From assembly GCA_025201375.1 (NCBI GenBank), contig JAIWZP010000084.1, positions 1-64,000 on the forward strand: 64,000 nt of DNA, written 5' to 3'. Below the pieces are notes generated by a model. That model was not told the origin of the DNA. It saw only the letters and a program-made list of their open reading frames with translations, and did no database searches. This document shows, piece by piece, positions 29,644 to 42,175 of the stretch (the first letter of the stretch is position 1; each line of letters starts with the position of its first letter). Position numbers and translations under genes: made by a program. Origin of the DNA: Gongronella butleri. Its lineage: Eukaryota; Mucoromycota; Mucoromycetes; Mucorales; Cunninghamellaceae.

Positions 29644-32600
29644 CTAAAAGTCATCCTCGTCGGTTGTGTAGACTACGGGAGAAGAAAAATAAAAAATGTT
29701 AGCATAGACTCGCTTCAATTTCCTTTTTTTCTTAAAAAAAAAAATATATATTTTACCTTCTTCACCACGCTTGCGGCGCTCCATGCGCTCCTTCTTCTTC
29801 TTGCGCTTTTCTTTGGAGGTGAGTGCGGCCTTTTTCTTGACGGCCTTGACGACGTTTCCTTGGGCATCGACCTGATCCTCTTCTTCCTTTTCGTCGATTT
29901 TGGTGGATCCGTTGCCGGTGACCCAGTTGTGGCCGGATGCGACGAGGTGGCCATTGTCGACCTTCCAGACTTCGGTGCAGAGGGCCTCTGAGAACTCGCG
30001 ATTGTGGGTGACGATGACGACGCCGCCGCCATAGTTGCGGATGGCGGTGGCGAGGGCGCCGAGGGACTCGCGATCGAGGTAATTGGTGGGTTCATCGAGG
30101 ACGAGCATGTGCGGGCGATTCCACATGGCGGCGCCAATGACGAGCTTGACCTTTTGGCCGCCGGAGAGACCACGGATGCGCGAGTGGGTGGCGAATTCGG
30201 CCTCGAGGCCGACCTCGGTCAGATGCTTTTCAATTTCGCGTGCGGTCAGGGGGCGATTGAGGCCCAGCTTGGCGGCCTCCAAGGCATCGACCTCGGCAAT
30301 CTTTTTGGCGAAGCCCATGTTCTCGAGTTTTTGACGCGAGATCCACGTATTGTCGACAGATGAGCGGCCAACCCACGATACCTCGTACTCGTACGATTGC
30401 TTGAGCTTGCGGCGACCGACCAATTCGTCCACAACGCGCTTCTCGCCTTCAATGATGAATTCCTTGGTCATCTGCTTTTCTTCTTCCTCAGTGATGATGC
30501 GATCCACCTTTTCCAGCTCCTCACGGTCCTCGCCTGTCGCATAGCGCCATTGGATGTACTCGTTGGGCGTGCTGTCCAGGTGCTTTTCAATGTGATGGAA
30601 CGCGTGCTGCGCCACGTACGCAATGCGCAAATTCGGATGCTTCCACACCGTGCCAATCTCAGACTCGATCTCGCCCGTCAAAAGCTTGATCAGCGTCGAT
30701 TTGCCTTTAAAAATGAAAGAAAATGAAAAAAAAAAAAAAAATAGTGAGCCGATTGCCCCCTCGTTTTGATTTTGCGATTGCCCATTGCTGTGATTTGCAC
30801 ATTGCCACTGTTTTGAAAGCAATTGACCTTTTTTTTTCTTATTTTTACTTTTTTCTTTTTTTCTTTTTTAAAATATACTTACCAGCGCCATTGGGTCCAA
30901 TGACGGCGACCCGAGAGGACAGGGAGCACTGCATGGTGATGTTGATGAGCTGCTTGCGATCCGTGTTCGGGTATTGGAAGTCGACGTTCTTCATCTTGAG
31001 GATAGCGCGTTCCTTTGTCTTGATGCCTTCCAAAAAGCCGGGCTCGGGGAAGTTGAAGGAGATTTGCGCGGCCTCGAGCGAGTAGTACGACGCGGCCTTT
31101 GGCACCTTTTTCACAAATTCCGACAGATTGCCCTTGTAGCGTTTGAGCTTGTAATTGCCCTCGTAGTGGATGATGTCTGAGCACACGTGGTCGAGGAAGC
31201 CCGAGTCGTGCGACACGATGATGGACGTGACCGTCTTGAGCCCAAGCAAATAGTTCTCGAGCCAGGCCACATTGACCACATCCAAGTGATTGGTCGGCTC
31301 ATCGAGCAACAAAATGTCGGCATTCATCAACATGGCGCGCGCAAGAGCCAATTTCATCTTCCAGCCGCCAGAAAGCGAGCCAATTGGCATCTTGGTTACC
31401 ATCTGCTCCGTAAAGCCATAGTCGCGCAAGATCTGCTTGACTTGGTCCTTGTCCTTGGTCTCGACACCGTCCGATTCGATGATAAAATCAACAAGACCCG
31501 TGTCTGCTTGCGACCCGTCAATGTCGTGCTCCACGTACACCGTCTTTAGCACCGATTTCGGAGGGAAGCCTTCCACCTGTTCATTGGCAATGGCACGCAT
31601 CAGCGTCGATTTGCCTAAAAAGAAGGGATATTTTATGAAAAACGGCTCAAAAAGAAAAAAGAGTGCCCTTTTGCTATTTTTTCTTTTTTTTCCAATTCAT
31701 TTTTTTTTCATTTTTTTCATTTTTTTCATTTCTTTTAAAAAATAATTACCGCAGCCATTGGCGCCACAGAGACCATAGCGACGACCACGCTTGAGACGGA
31801 GCGCGGTGCGATTGAGCAAGATTTTGGCGCCGTAAGCGAGTGAGAATTCGCAATTGCAAAGCTCCTCGCCCTCGTCGTCGGATTCCTCGTCGGGGTCGTG
31901 GATGGCGACGGCCTCTTCGCATGTGGCGAGGGCGGCAAGGGCGAGTTTCTCGGCGTGCTTGTCGTGTTCGGTGCCATACTCCTCGGAATCGCGTCCGGTG
32001 ACATAAAGCCAAGTGGCGGCATGAGGCCCAATGGCGTCAATCCAGAGCTCGCGGCCAAAGGACTTGCTGAGGACCATGGCAAGGGACAATTCGATCATGT
32101 ACCTGCGAATGGGGCTGTAAAAACCCTCGAGCTTGGTGGGCATGAGGTGGTCCAGGGTCTTTGTGACCTTGTCGCGCTTCTCGTCGCCGGTGAGCACCTG
32201 GATGTTGCCGCCTCCGACGCGCTTGAGCGTCTCGAGGGCCTTTTGGACTTGGCTGCGGCATTCGGGGTCGGCCACCACATCTTGGACATGTTCAAGCGCA
32301 GGCAAGAGCAATGGAAGGAAGGGTGCGGCCACATCGGGATCGTCCACGAGTTTACACATATTGTCAATGATGACGGCGGCCTTGCGCTTGATGGGCGTTT
32401 GGCGTTCTTTAAGTCCTCGACCAAGCAATGGCACCATTAGAGCCAGCGTACCACTATCGACTTCTTGAACAAAAGTGGTGGCGCCCAATTGGTGGATGGT
32501 CTCGGGCACGTTCTCCGGGTGGTTGATACACTCAATGACCGCAGGGATAAATCGCTCCACGTCCTTGTTGTCCAAAAGACTCGTCACCTTGGTCATGCAA

Positions 32601-33289
32601 GCGGTTGCGCCCTTTTTCACGTCAATCTTCGTGTCCCACATGCAGTCCGACACAACAGGGATGATGTCCGGAATACACGCCTTGAGCTGCTCAGGGTGAA
32701 GATCCACCAGCTTCTCAATCAATTGCAAAGAAAGCATCTTGGTCTGCCACTTCTTCGAATTCTCCAGTCCTTCGAGACAATGGATCACCACAAATCGAGT
32801 AGCCACCGGATTCAGCGTGCCAATCATCGCATACGCTTGCTTGGCCGACGCTTCCTTGACGTCCTTGCTCTTGTCCGCTTGGAAATCCAATAGAGGCGTC
32901 AAAAGCGAAATCAGATGCGGCTCAAGCGACCCATGCAAAAACGCATTCGCTTCGATCAGCTTGCCCAACAATTCAAGCACCGCCAGCACATTGTTGGCCT
33001 TGGGCTTCTTGGCGTACAGCTCCGCCGATAATGCAGGGTACAAATGGCATGTCTTGAGCGATTGGATCCCATACTCGCCCAAAAAGCCGCTGAGCTTCTC
33101 CACAATGTCGCTGCGCTCCTCAGCACTCTCGGTCTTGAACAATTTCGTCAACAGGTCCTTGGCTTCCTTGGCTTCACCATCATTGATGCGGCATCGCTTC
33201 ACTTTGTGATACTTTTCGAGATTGAGGCGATGAATCAGATCGGCATGACCAGCCGCTTGCGCTGCAGAGGTAAGAGGCGTGTTTGACAT
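29644..33289 (-). CDS. TEF3: translation elongation factor 3 (ABC-F ATPase), 1082 aa
   Basis: Fungal elongation factor that uses ATP to release E-site tRNA and aid delivery of aminoacyl-tRNA. Four exons: 33289-31750, 31614-30883, 30704-29757 and 29672-29644. The first 330 residues form HEAT-like repeats. Two ATPase domains follow, with Walker A motifs GANGCGKST and GPNGAGKST, signatures [14 protein letters not shown] and [14 protein letters not shown], and Walker B motifs [11 protein letters not shown] and [11 protein letters not shown]. The second ABC domain contains the chromodomain-like insertion ([17 protein letters not shown]). The tail is very Lys/Arg-rich, then ends YTTDEDDF in a 29-nt exon. 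Introns 1 and 2 interrupt both Walker A motifs at the same codon and phase. Length is close to yeast EF-3. Confidence 0.97.
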
Positions 33290-33549
33290 GATCGATCAAT
33301 CAATGACAAAAAAAAAAAAAAAACAGGGAGGGGGTGAAAGAGAAAAGAGAAAAAAAAAAAAGAAAAAAGAAAAAAATGACATTGGTGGGCAATCTATAAC
33401 CGGGGGTGTGGATCGAGAAAAAAAAAATCATGCAACTCGTCAACGCTGGAGCGTGTGTGTGGGCGGAAGAACAAGCGGAGAGCGGAGTCGGGGGCAAAAG
33501 TGGCGTTGCAAAACTAGCGCAATGACACGAATGGCTGGCAACTTTTTTT

Positions 33550-35560
33550 TTATTTCTTTTCGACATGGGTTTGGTCATGCTGCTGCTGCTCCATCATGAT
33601 TGAATAAATCGCCTTGGCAACGCCGCTGTCTAAACCTAAATCACTAAGGAATTCGCTACTTGGATCATCATGAGATGGTGTGGACGTGATCATCGCAGCA
33701 GCATCGTCCTTTGTGGGCGTGCCATTGCGACTTGCTGACCGTGAGATGAGCGTCGTGGATGGTGTGGGGCTGGAGATGGAAGACGACATGACGGGCGCAA
33801 CAACATCATACGCGACCCGACCTGACGTGATAAAAGCCGATTTCGCTGCATTTTCAAGTGATGGTTTGGGGACAATGGTGCGTGACGAGGACGAGGACGA
33901 TGCTTGCTGCTGCTGCTGCTGTTGTTGCTGTTGTTGCTGCTGTTGTTGCTGCTGGGCCTGCTGCTGCTTCACCTCGGAGGGTATAAATGGCTTGTTGTCC
34001 TTGACATGCTTCAGCACATAGACCGGATTAAGCTTGGCCTCCTTGAGCTTCTGTGATATTCGTAGCGGCTTCTCGTCGTATCCCAATTGGCGCTCTAACG
34101 CGACAGTAAAAAAAAAAAAAGGAGATGAACACCTTACCATTGGCCCCCCTTGTCATTTTTTCCCATGCCAATGACTCGCGCCCTCGCCCAATTGGCCCCC
34201 TCGCCTACCCCCCATTGCCTCTTTTTTTTTTATACCTTGTATATTGTCATTTGTGCCGAATTGAATCCAGAGCGAGTATTGCCGCCAGTCGTCAACAACA
34301 TTGTATTTCTTGAGTGCGGACGAAATCACCTTGGAACACGGATCATCCAGCAAAAGCCGCACGTTTTTCGACGATTCGAGGTCCACCTTGCTGCTGTTGG
34401 CAATCTTCTCGCCGTACACCTTGATCGCACCACCGTCATTGATCGTCACGTTCGGCTTGGTCTATCCATTACAAAAAAAAAATGTAAATAAAAAAATGAT
34501 GAGATCCCCTTGGCCAATTGGCCATTTGGCGCGCGTCCAATGGAACACGCTGTGACCACGTACATCATCCGTGTAGCCCTTTTCAGGATTGTGAAAGTAA
34601 TCAGGGGTGTGCGACGCGCTTGGAGGTGTTAAAATGTGAAGAGACTTGATATTGCTGCTGCCGTGGCCGTGCATCTTGGATTTGTCCACATCGAACGAGG
34701 GAAGCGGCTGAATCGCGCACAAACCAAAACAAAAAGGTGAGTCGACGGACGCGTCCCTTGCCGTCTCAAAATACGCATTCGCGCGTATTTTACCTTTTTG
34801 TCCTTTGCGAATTTCCAAAATTGCGTCATGTCGTCACGCATCTTGTTCATCTCCATGGTGATACGCTCCAATTCATCCGTCAACTTCCGCAAATGGTTGT
34901 CTATACAACAAAAAATATAGCAATTTGAAAGAAAAATGAGCGCATGGACCTCTCAAAGAAAAAAATTGTCGGTTTGCCGGTGTCTACCTCGATCCTGAAA
35001 GGCGACCTCGATCTTGCGGTAATCAGCCATGCCATTGGGGCCGAGATAGTCCTAGAAAAAGCTCGTGAATTGGCGGTATTGGCGCGTATGGGGCCAAAAT
35101 TTTACATTTTCATAGAGTGCACCTAGGTAAAAAGAAAGCAAAAAGGCAATGACGACGGGTGAGTGAGCAGGCGAGAATGGTGACAAAAGCACGACGACCA
35201 GCATCAAGAAAGCTTACTTGGAGGGATATAGTCCCATTCGTTGACGGGGAGCCGCTGCGAGGTCTTGAGGACATAGATATGCTTGAGAATGTCCATTCGC
35301 TGGCCAACCGAGTGCACTGACAGGTCCTTGAGCGTGTCGTGGTCCAGATTGATCAGCACGTCCCCAGTAATACCTTGCTCTACAGAGCAAAAAAAAAAAA
35401 AAAAAAAAAACGAGTGAGCAACGCAAAAAGTGTAGTAAAAGAGCGATAAACGAGCGACAAGCAGTCTTGTACCTTTAAATTGCATCTCAAAGCACGTGTA
35501 GCCAATGGTGCTAAGCCATTTGGTTACTCTATTCACGTCCCAAACCAGCACACTGTCCAT
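33550..35560 (-). CDS. STE50: STE50-like MAPK adaptor, SAM and RA domains, 450 aa
   Basis: Adaptor that links Cdc42/Ras-type GTPases and the Ste11 MAPKKK in mating, filamentation and osmotic signalling. Eight exons: 35560-35473, 35379-35218, 35122-35106, 35051-34988, 34900-34794, 34707-34564, 34461-34236 and 34094-33550. Exon 3 is only 17 nt and is required for frame. The SAM domain is at residues about 8-75 (WDVNRVTKWLSTIGY, then LINLDHDTLKDLSVHSVGQR). A coiled-coil-like stretch follows (LTDELERITMEMNKMRDDM). The RA domain is at about 195-300 (VRLLLDDPCSKVISSALKKY, RISQKLKEAKLNPVYVL). Then come a polyglutamine tract and a Ser/Thr-rich tail that ends near HVEKK. Domain order matches Ste50. 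Confidence 0.9.
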
Positions 35561-36289
35561 TTGTCTATTGGAAGTAACGGGAAAAAAGAAAAAAAAAGGG
35601 CAAATGAATGGGAAATGGAGATGGCGGGGCGACACAAAAGAAGAAGAAAATCGGACCTTGAAATTTATCATTGAGACTCGCCTGCCTTCCAGGGCGAATC
35701 TTATAGAGACCTCGCAGACAAACAAAAAAAAAAAAAAAAAAAAAAAAAAAACTTGAAATGCCAAATTCAATCTAATTCGACTTGCGTAAAAAATTGATAC
35801 TGTTGCATGACGATGAATACAAAACATCAGCCTCACAAATGACTGATGAATCGGCTCCATCAAAGCATAAATGGACGTGTCAAACACGAGGTCTTGAATT
35901 TTTGAACAATTAATTGCTTTTAAAACGTTTAAACACGAATTATCAGGGACGAACTATAGTTCCAACTCTGCGACTCATCATCATCTCACTGGTGCAGTCT
36001 TTGTTTTGTTGCTGTAAGCTGCAATTCAGCGACAAATGACCAAAAAGCAGTAATAAAAACATTTATCGCCATCTTCTCAATGATCATGTCAATTACCCAC
36101 TTTTTTTTGTACTGAGTGTAATTGACAGGCATAGAAAGTGGATGTAATAAGTGTAAAAGTAAGCCGTCTAAAGAATCGGACCACAATGCATTAATAAAGT
36201 ATTTAAAAAGGCATAAATTTGAGATTGTTGGCGTTCCAGCAATATGACTTGCCGATATGAGCCTTTGAATTGGTGCCCTATGTCTCTAT
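35561..36289. other. STE50 upstream region and AT-rich spacer
   Basis: Contains the STE50 leader, with an A-run at about 35724-35750 on the plus strand, and unique-looking AT-rich sequence. No gene recognised. Confidence 0.35.
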
Positions 36290-36960
36290 CATCTTATGGT
36301 TCAAGTTTGGGGTCATTTTGACAAATGCATCCTAAAGTAGCCTTAGTGAATGTCAATTTTGATAAAAAAACAAAAGTGAGTGACATATGCCACCTAGGCA
36401 CCGCATAACGCCAAAACGCGTCCAAACGTAAGCTTGTGGGCTGGAATAATCGAGTAGGATTCAACGCGCAGCTGACACGAGCTTTGGGAGTCCAGCAAAC
36501 GCAAATCCAAAAATCAGCCGTGTCGAGCATCCAGACGAAAATTAAAATTATGGGTCTCCAGAATTGCACCAAACTTACTTCCAAGATAAGAGGCATGGAG
36601 AAACCACGGAAAATGTCAAAAAAGAGAACGATCCATCTGCTCTGTGACGAGCAATTGAAGATTTCGGATTTTATTTCAACCGCAAATTGCAATGGAAAAA
36701 AGCGTCCATAGAGCCTCTCCAACGCGTCTATTAGCAAGATATGCCCCTGGAGTATGAATTTGATAAGAAACAGACGCGCGTAACTCGACGCTTGACGCAC
36801 TTGATCACGCGCGAAAATTGCCTCTGACTTTTGAAACCGCGCCAAATATGCAAAAAAGCGCTTTTTTCATAGATCACTAATGCCCACGCGGCCACAGATC
36901 TCCCAGGGTGGGATCATTCGTACGAGCGCCCTGTGAACAACTGATCCAAAGCGTAAATCA
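36290..36960 (-). repeat. dispersed repeat R1, copy d (inverted)
   Basis: The minus strand aligns with R1a, b and c, for instance the block with GCGTCAAGCGTCGAGTTACG near 36780-36800. It carries a 183-codon open frame (36845-36294, minus) that matches part of the R1a frame in register (LFLIKF, FPLQFAVEIKSEI, LFFDIFRGFSM). No known domain. The repeat may extend toward 37750. Confidence 0.65.
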
Positions 36961-37860
36961 CCTTGTAGGTAATGGAGGTGACGGAAAACAGCCCAAATTC
37001 AATAAAAATGCATTAACTGCGACTTTCTAGTCAATGGGCTAATACTTGTTCATTTTTCCTGCACTGCGGGCGACGATGATTGCCAAGGCTCAATGTTTAG
37101 CACGCTTGGCACGCATCAGCTCAAACGTCATTGAGTAAAGCCATGGAAAAACAAAAGGCACCTTTTTTGGCGACTGCTAGTATTACAGTGACCCGATCGT
37201 TCTTAAATTTGGACCAATGCTCGCTCAGAGACACTGGAAACACTACATCAAGTTTGAAATTCTTTTCTCTGCCCTTAGGGAAGACCCGATGAAAAAAAAA
37301 ATCAAACCCGAGAAGTTATTTACCCTTTTGCCTGCAGAATCAAATTAGTAGACCTCTCATTCCACGCGTTCTTTTGCAGCAGAGTTCACGTCCATGCAGC
37401 GTGATCCGCAAATCAAGGAATTGCAGCAGGGGACGAAATGCAATTGTTGGCTTTTTGTGATTTTTCTTGGTAGAGCCTAAATTTCCATCTCACTTCTCGC
37501 TGCAGTGTGAATATTTATCTTGTTTATCATGGAATTTGCCTTGTTGCACTTGAAGAGACGCTCCATGGCGGCAATTCTTGCCGTTCGTATCATAATCGCC
37601 AATTGAGTCTGCTAGAAGGTGAATCAAAAGTAAATGGTCACACAACTGGGCCTTTTCTAGGCTTCCATCGCCAAAAGACTCGCGCCCCCCGTCGTCCGTG
37701 TGTTATTTCAGGCTCAAGCAAGATCCACTCTTATGCGCTTGCCGCATATTTGCGAGCATGAGGCTGTTTGAAGCGCGTCGCGTTGTCAATTGCACTATTT
37801 CCGGGTTTGGGTGCCAAAAAACATGACTGATATATAGTACAAGATCCTTTTTATTCGAAC
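36961..37860. other. AT-rich spacer
   Basis: About 900 bases, partly resembling R1 flanks on the minus strand but too diverged to call with certainty. No gene or RNA recognised. Confidence 0.3.
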
Positions 37861-38303
37861 CTAGGCTCGCAAATGGGATAAATCAATAGGGAAGGCTGCC
37901 ACAATTGAAAAAAAACAATGAGTGAAAGATAAAAAAAAAAAAAAAAGGTGAGTGACCATGTTCTTTGGGCTAATTCAGGTGAGGAATTGATGTTCTTACA
38001 GCAGCCGGTCTCTGCGCCAGTGGGATATCTTTTGAGTCTCTTTTCAAATGGCGGTGGTGCCGGGAATTCGCGCTGCGAGTGGAATGTCCACTTGCCGGCC
38101 TCGGTTTGTGGTGGCTCCGGGATGTCGATATCCAGCGTGCGATACGAGGGCTGCACGTTGATGGTCGACATGCGGTTCAGAGGCGACGAAATGGTCGGCG
38201 AGGACGCGTAGTTGTCTTGTCGCACAGATGGCGACGAAGTTGCGAGGCTGCGTCGCGCATCCGGACGCGCAGGTGGGGGTGGGGGAGGGCCGCGTCGTGA
38301 CAT
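37861..38303 (-). CDS. minimal WIP/verprolin-like protein, 112 aa
   Basis: Two exons, 38303-38000 and 37895-37861. The N-terminus is MSRRGPPPPPPARPDARR, a proline stretch. The C-terminal half reads KWTFHSQREFPAPPPFEKR, then KRYPTGAETGCSFPIDLSHL, the last part rebuilt across the intron. This order of an aromatic-rich FxF-like motif, Pro-rich patch, YPxG and a hydrophobic end resembles the WASP-binding tail of WIP/Vrp1. I see no WH2 actin-binding motif and the protein is far shorter than Vrp1. It may be a stand-alone Las17-binding fragment, or a longer gene whose 5' exons I missed. Role in cortical actin is inferred. Confidence 0.6.
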
Positions 38304-39883
38304 TGTGTGCGAAGAAGCGTGACAAAGAGTATGATAGAAAAGAAAACAAATTGACGAAAAGCGCTGAATAAAACAAGAAAAAGGCCACCATCCTGCCCCA
38401 CTTGCTATTTTTGGGTGCCAGCGGAATTGCGCAACTCTTGGCCATGAGCGGCACTTGAATTGCTGCGGCACACATCCCTCAAAAATTCGTGCAAATTTTT
38501 AAATTGCCATTCCTCATCGTACACTTGGCCTAGAAACACGAAATAAAGCTTAATCGAAAGCTGTGAAATGCAGCTTTTTTACAGTATTATAGGAAGTACA
38601 GTATATTAAATTTCTCTCCGCCCAACAGCAAGCTTTGAAGTGATGAGAACGTACCGGTAAATGTGATAAAGAAAAACGGCAGCAACTTTCACGTGTTTGT
38701 TCATCATTTGTCACATTTTGAGTCATTTTCATTCATGCGAATCCTGTATCGCTCTAGAGCCGCTTCATGACTTGACGTCAGCTTCTTACTGTAGTTCTTA
38801 GTTCTTACGTACTCAGCCACTCTAAAATCTGAACAGAATATACGGTACAGTATGATAAAAATTTCACGAGTGCAGCAGGCTGGGGCAAGATGGCGGGCGG
38901 CGCGAAGTAGACGATGCGTCCAAATGCCAAATGCCAAATAAAAAACGCGTCGAATTTCGCACTCCGACGATCTGTTGTCTAAAATTGTTTTGCTGTCACC
39001 TAGTGCTGCGCAAACAATGCAGCCCATCAGATGCCAAAAAATCCAAATTTTTATGATTTTTCGCGCAGTGATCTTGTTGTCTTGATCTTGTTGATCATCT
39101 TCTGCTGCACTGCTGGAGAGCTGGACTAGAAATGCTAAAGGACGAAGAAGGGGACCAGACCCAAGCAGGAGTTTTAAAAATTTACAGTATACGGTATGAA
39201 TGAACAATTTCGTAAAAAATTCAAATTTAAAATTATGATTTAAATGCAGTATGATACAGTATCCAACCAGCCTCCTCTGTTCAATTCCATTCTCCTCGCC
39301 GTGGTTGAATTCGGAGTTTCAGACGTGGTGCGGACGGCGGGCGCCCTATTGGGACTCGGGGAATCCTGGATGTTGTGACTGCTAGCTTGTGAAACGTGAA
39401 AAATGGGGTTTGCGCTTTTTTTTTGGGAAAAAGACACATGGTCGTGGTCCCAATTCTTTCCATTTTTGGTCAAAAGAAGGAGACCCGGGTGTGTTTCTCC
39501 TTTTTTTTTATGATACAAAAAAAAAGGAGCCAGCAGGAATTCCGGTGCACATTGCAATACGTAAAAAATGCCAATCAACGATTTACTGTACACGCACGTT
39601 GCATGCCGCGAATCGGATGCGTCCCATGCGTTTAAAAGTCAGCACATGCATGCGCTGCCCCCAAGCCCCAATAAGGCGCGAAAAAATAAAGGAGGGAATC
39701 TATAGCGCTTCGGTGTTTATTAAAGGATCAGCGAGAAAACAACGAGAAAAAAATACGTAAACAATCAAATCAAATGCTAGCGGGGAGAAATGGAGTCAAG
39801 GGGGGAGAGGGGGAGCAAGGAAAAAAAACAAGAGGGGAAAAAATGCAAATGGTGGCAAAAGAGGATGCGTTGTTGCTCAGAGT
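38304..39883. other. footprint-rich AT spacer
   Basis: About 1.6 kb with no supported gene. From 38570 to 39260 it has several TACAGTA/TACTGTA and TACGGTA words (for example near 38580, 38597, 38789, 38847, 39183 and 39253). The right end (39700-39883) is probably the 3' region of the deacetylase gene. Frames of 120-167 codons here lack any protein-like composition. Confidence 0.4.
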
Positions 39884-41900
39884 CTACTCGCCGAGCGAGC
39901 GCCAAAAGAGTTTTTGAACATTTTTGACCTTTTTGACCGTTTCAACGGCCGTTTGCGAGGGTGTTGCGATGGTGAGTGGTGCAGGCGGCTCGCCTACGAG
40001 GACCTTCATACACGCGGCGGCGGATTCGGCCGTTGCCGTCAAGTCGTACCCGCCTTCCAATGCCATCACGAGGCGTCCCCCGGCCAAACCCATGAGCATG
40101 TGCGTCATTTGGCTATAGCCCGCAGGCGTCACATGGCACATGCCAATATAATCGCCCGACGCAGCGTCAAACCCGGCAGAAACTGGCAAAAAAAATGGCA
40201 AAAATAAGCGGCACGACGCGCTTTTTTTTTTTTTACGTACCGATGACAAGGTCCGGGTTGAATTCATGGCCAACAGGCATGACGATTTGATGAAACGCAT
40301 GCATATAGTCCGCGTCGGTCATGCCGGCGGAGGGCCATGGCACATTGACCATTCTGTTTTTGCATCAAAATCGGCGTTTTGGGTCGTTTTAGTGTGAAAA
40401 TTTCGCTTTTTGTCGGTTTTATTGCTGCCACTTACTTTCCAGCGGCCTTGCTCGAGCCAAACTTGACATAGTCGCCATTTTCATCCGCAGGGTAAAATGT
40501 GGCATCTTCGTAGCGATGTAATGAGACATAGAGGACGTGTTCATCGTTCTTAAACACCTCGTACGTGCCATTGCCAAAGTGGACATCCCAATCGACGATC
40601 ATGACGCGCTTGACCCCGAGCTTGTGACGACAATACTTTGTGGCGATGGCGACATTGTTGAGGAAGCAAAAGCCCATGAATTCGTCGGGCTCGGCGTGAT
40701 GGCCTGGGGGGCGCACAATGGCAAACCCGTTCTTCACCTCGTCATGCACCACGGCGCGACACACCTCAATGACGCCGCCGGCCGCATACAGGCTGGATTC
40801 GTACGTGTGCCCATTCACATACAGCGAGTCGCCATTGCGTTCTAGATGTAGCAGCTCTTTGCGTGTCATATCTATGGGGAAAAAATTGCACTGAGTGTTT
40901 TTTTTTCTTCTTTTTTATTTCTCTTTTTTTGTGTGGTCTCAATTGGCCTCGAAAATCCCTGTCCCAGTTGTTCCTCTCCCCCCGCTTTTTTTTTTTTGGC
41001 GATTTTGTTGTCATTTCGTTCCCATTCGCTCCAATTCTTACGCTGTGTTGCCTGGAGTTGACGGAGATGATCTTTGGTATGGACAGTGGTGATGTCGCTG
41101 CTGGTGGGCTTGACAATGGGTATCCGCTGGCAGGATGCAAGGAGGCCTTCTTCTTGCATTTGGCGATAAATGTAAAAGATGCGTCTTGGGTCTTCTGGAT
41201 GAAGATCGTAAGGGTGGAGATTGGCGTGAAAGGACATGAAGATATCGTAGACGTAGCCGGTCTTTAGATTGCGGCGCGATTTGATGTGGCGCATGGTGGG
41301 AATGATGGGCGGGTGGACGCGACGGCGTGTTGCTGACGGCGACCTTTTTCGCTTCAAGCCGTGAGGTAAGTCGCTTGTCGAGCTGTCCGTGTCGCTGCTT
41401 CCAACCGGATCAACGTACGTGTCCACATAATGCGGCATCTTGGCGCGTGTCTTGCGTTTTGGCTTCATCATAGGTGAATTGGATATGGACGACATGGATG
41501 ACGATGCTTCCGCCTCGCCCTGCGCCGCCAATGGTGTCAATTCCGCGTCTTTTAAATCATCATCATCATCATCGTCTTCGTCGTCGTCGTCGTCGTCTCT
41601 GGCGCTGCCGGCCAGGGCAATCACCGTGGTATGCGTGCTTGGCTCAATGCTGACTTGCTGCACCTGTGGCGTCGACGTCATGCTGTCGTCGACGTCAATT
41701 TCGTCTTCGCTAGGCGCGTCGTCGGAAAAGAAATTTTTTGCAAGGACGTGAGGCCGGTCATCCGCGACAGGTGTGTCTATTTCGACACTTGGCGTCGTGT
41801 CTGTCGGAATACCGTTGGAATGCGGCAGCACAACATGCAAATCGCTGCGCGCATCCTTAAACTCGTCGTCCAAGTCGGTCATATCCGTCGTGTCCGTCAT
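39884..41900 (-). CDS. HDA1: class II (HDA1-type) histone deacetylase, 568 aa
   Basis: Zinc-dependent lysine deacetylase. Four exons: 41900-41042, 40871-40436, 40353-40241 and 40182-39884. The N-terminal 200 residues are Asp/Ser-rich with a poly-Asp run (about 105-120) and a basic patch (KPKRKTRAK), probably disordered and nuclear. The catalytic domain spans about 215-540. It has RPPGHHAEPDEFMGFCFLNN (tandem His), VDWDVHFGNGT (Asp and His zinc ligands), SAGFDAASGD (third zinc ligand) and ALEGGYDL. The usual second His of DVHHGNG is Phe here. Relative to yeast Hda1 there is no C-terminal Arb2 domain; the gene stops soon after the catalytic fold. It is divergent from NMA111 with a 275-bp gap. 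Confidence 0.9.
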
Positions 41901-41920
41901 TGGCAAAGAAAAAGAAAAAG

Positions 41921-41968
<48 letters not shown>

Positions 41969-42175
41969 TGGGCAAATTGCACCAAAATAAAAGGGAAAGA
42001 AAAAAACACAAAAGGAGAAAGGGAATAGCATTGAAGCCCAGCGCACCTTTTAAACCAACCTGCGATTTCAATCTCCGATGCAAAAATGTTTAGCTTGATT
42101 TTTTTTTTTTTTTTTTTTGCTTTTTTCTTCTCTCACTGTTTCTCTCCCCTTTTTTTTTTTTTTTTCTTGGACGCC
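41901..42175. promoter_or_regulatory. short divergent promoter with long A-run, HDA1 / NMA111
   Basis: 275 bases between divergent starts. It includes an A-run of about 45 bases near 41920-41966 and T-runs at about 42098-42118 and 42150-42165. Both genes therefore have T/C-rich leaders in their own sense. Confidence 0.4.

Noticed and set aside
39240..39760. Frames of 117-123 codons next to the deacetylase
   Set aside because: Compositionally noncoding, no start context, and they overlap footprint-rich spacer DNA.
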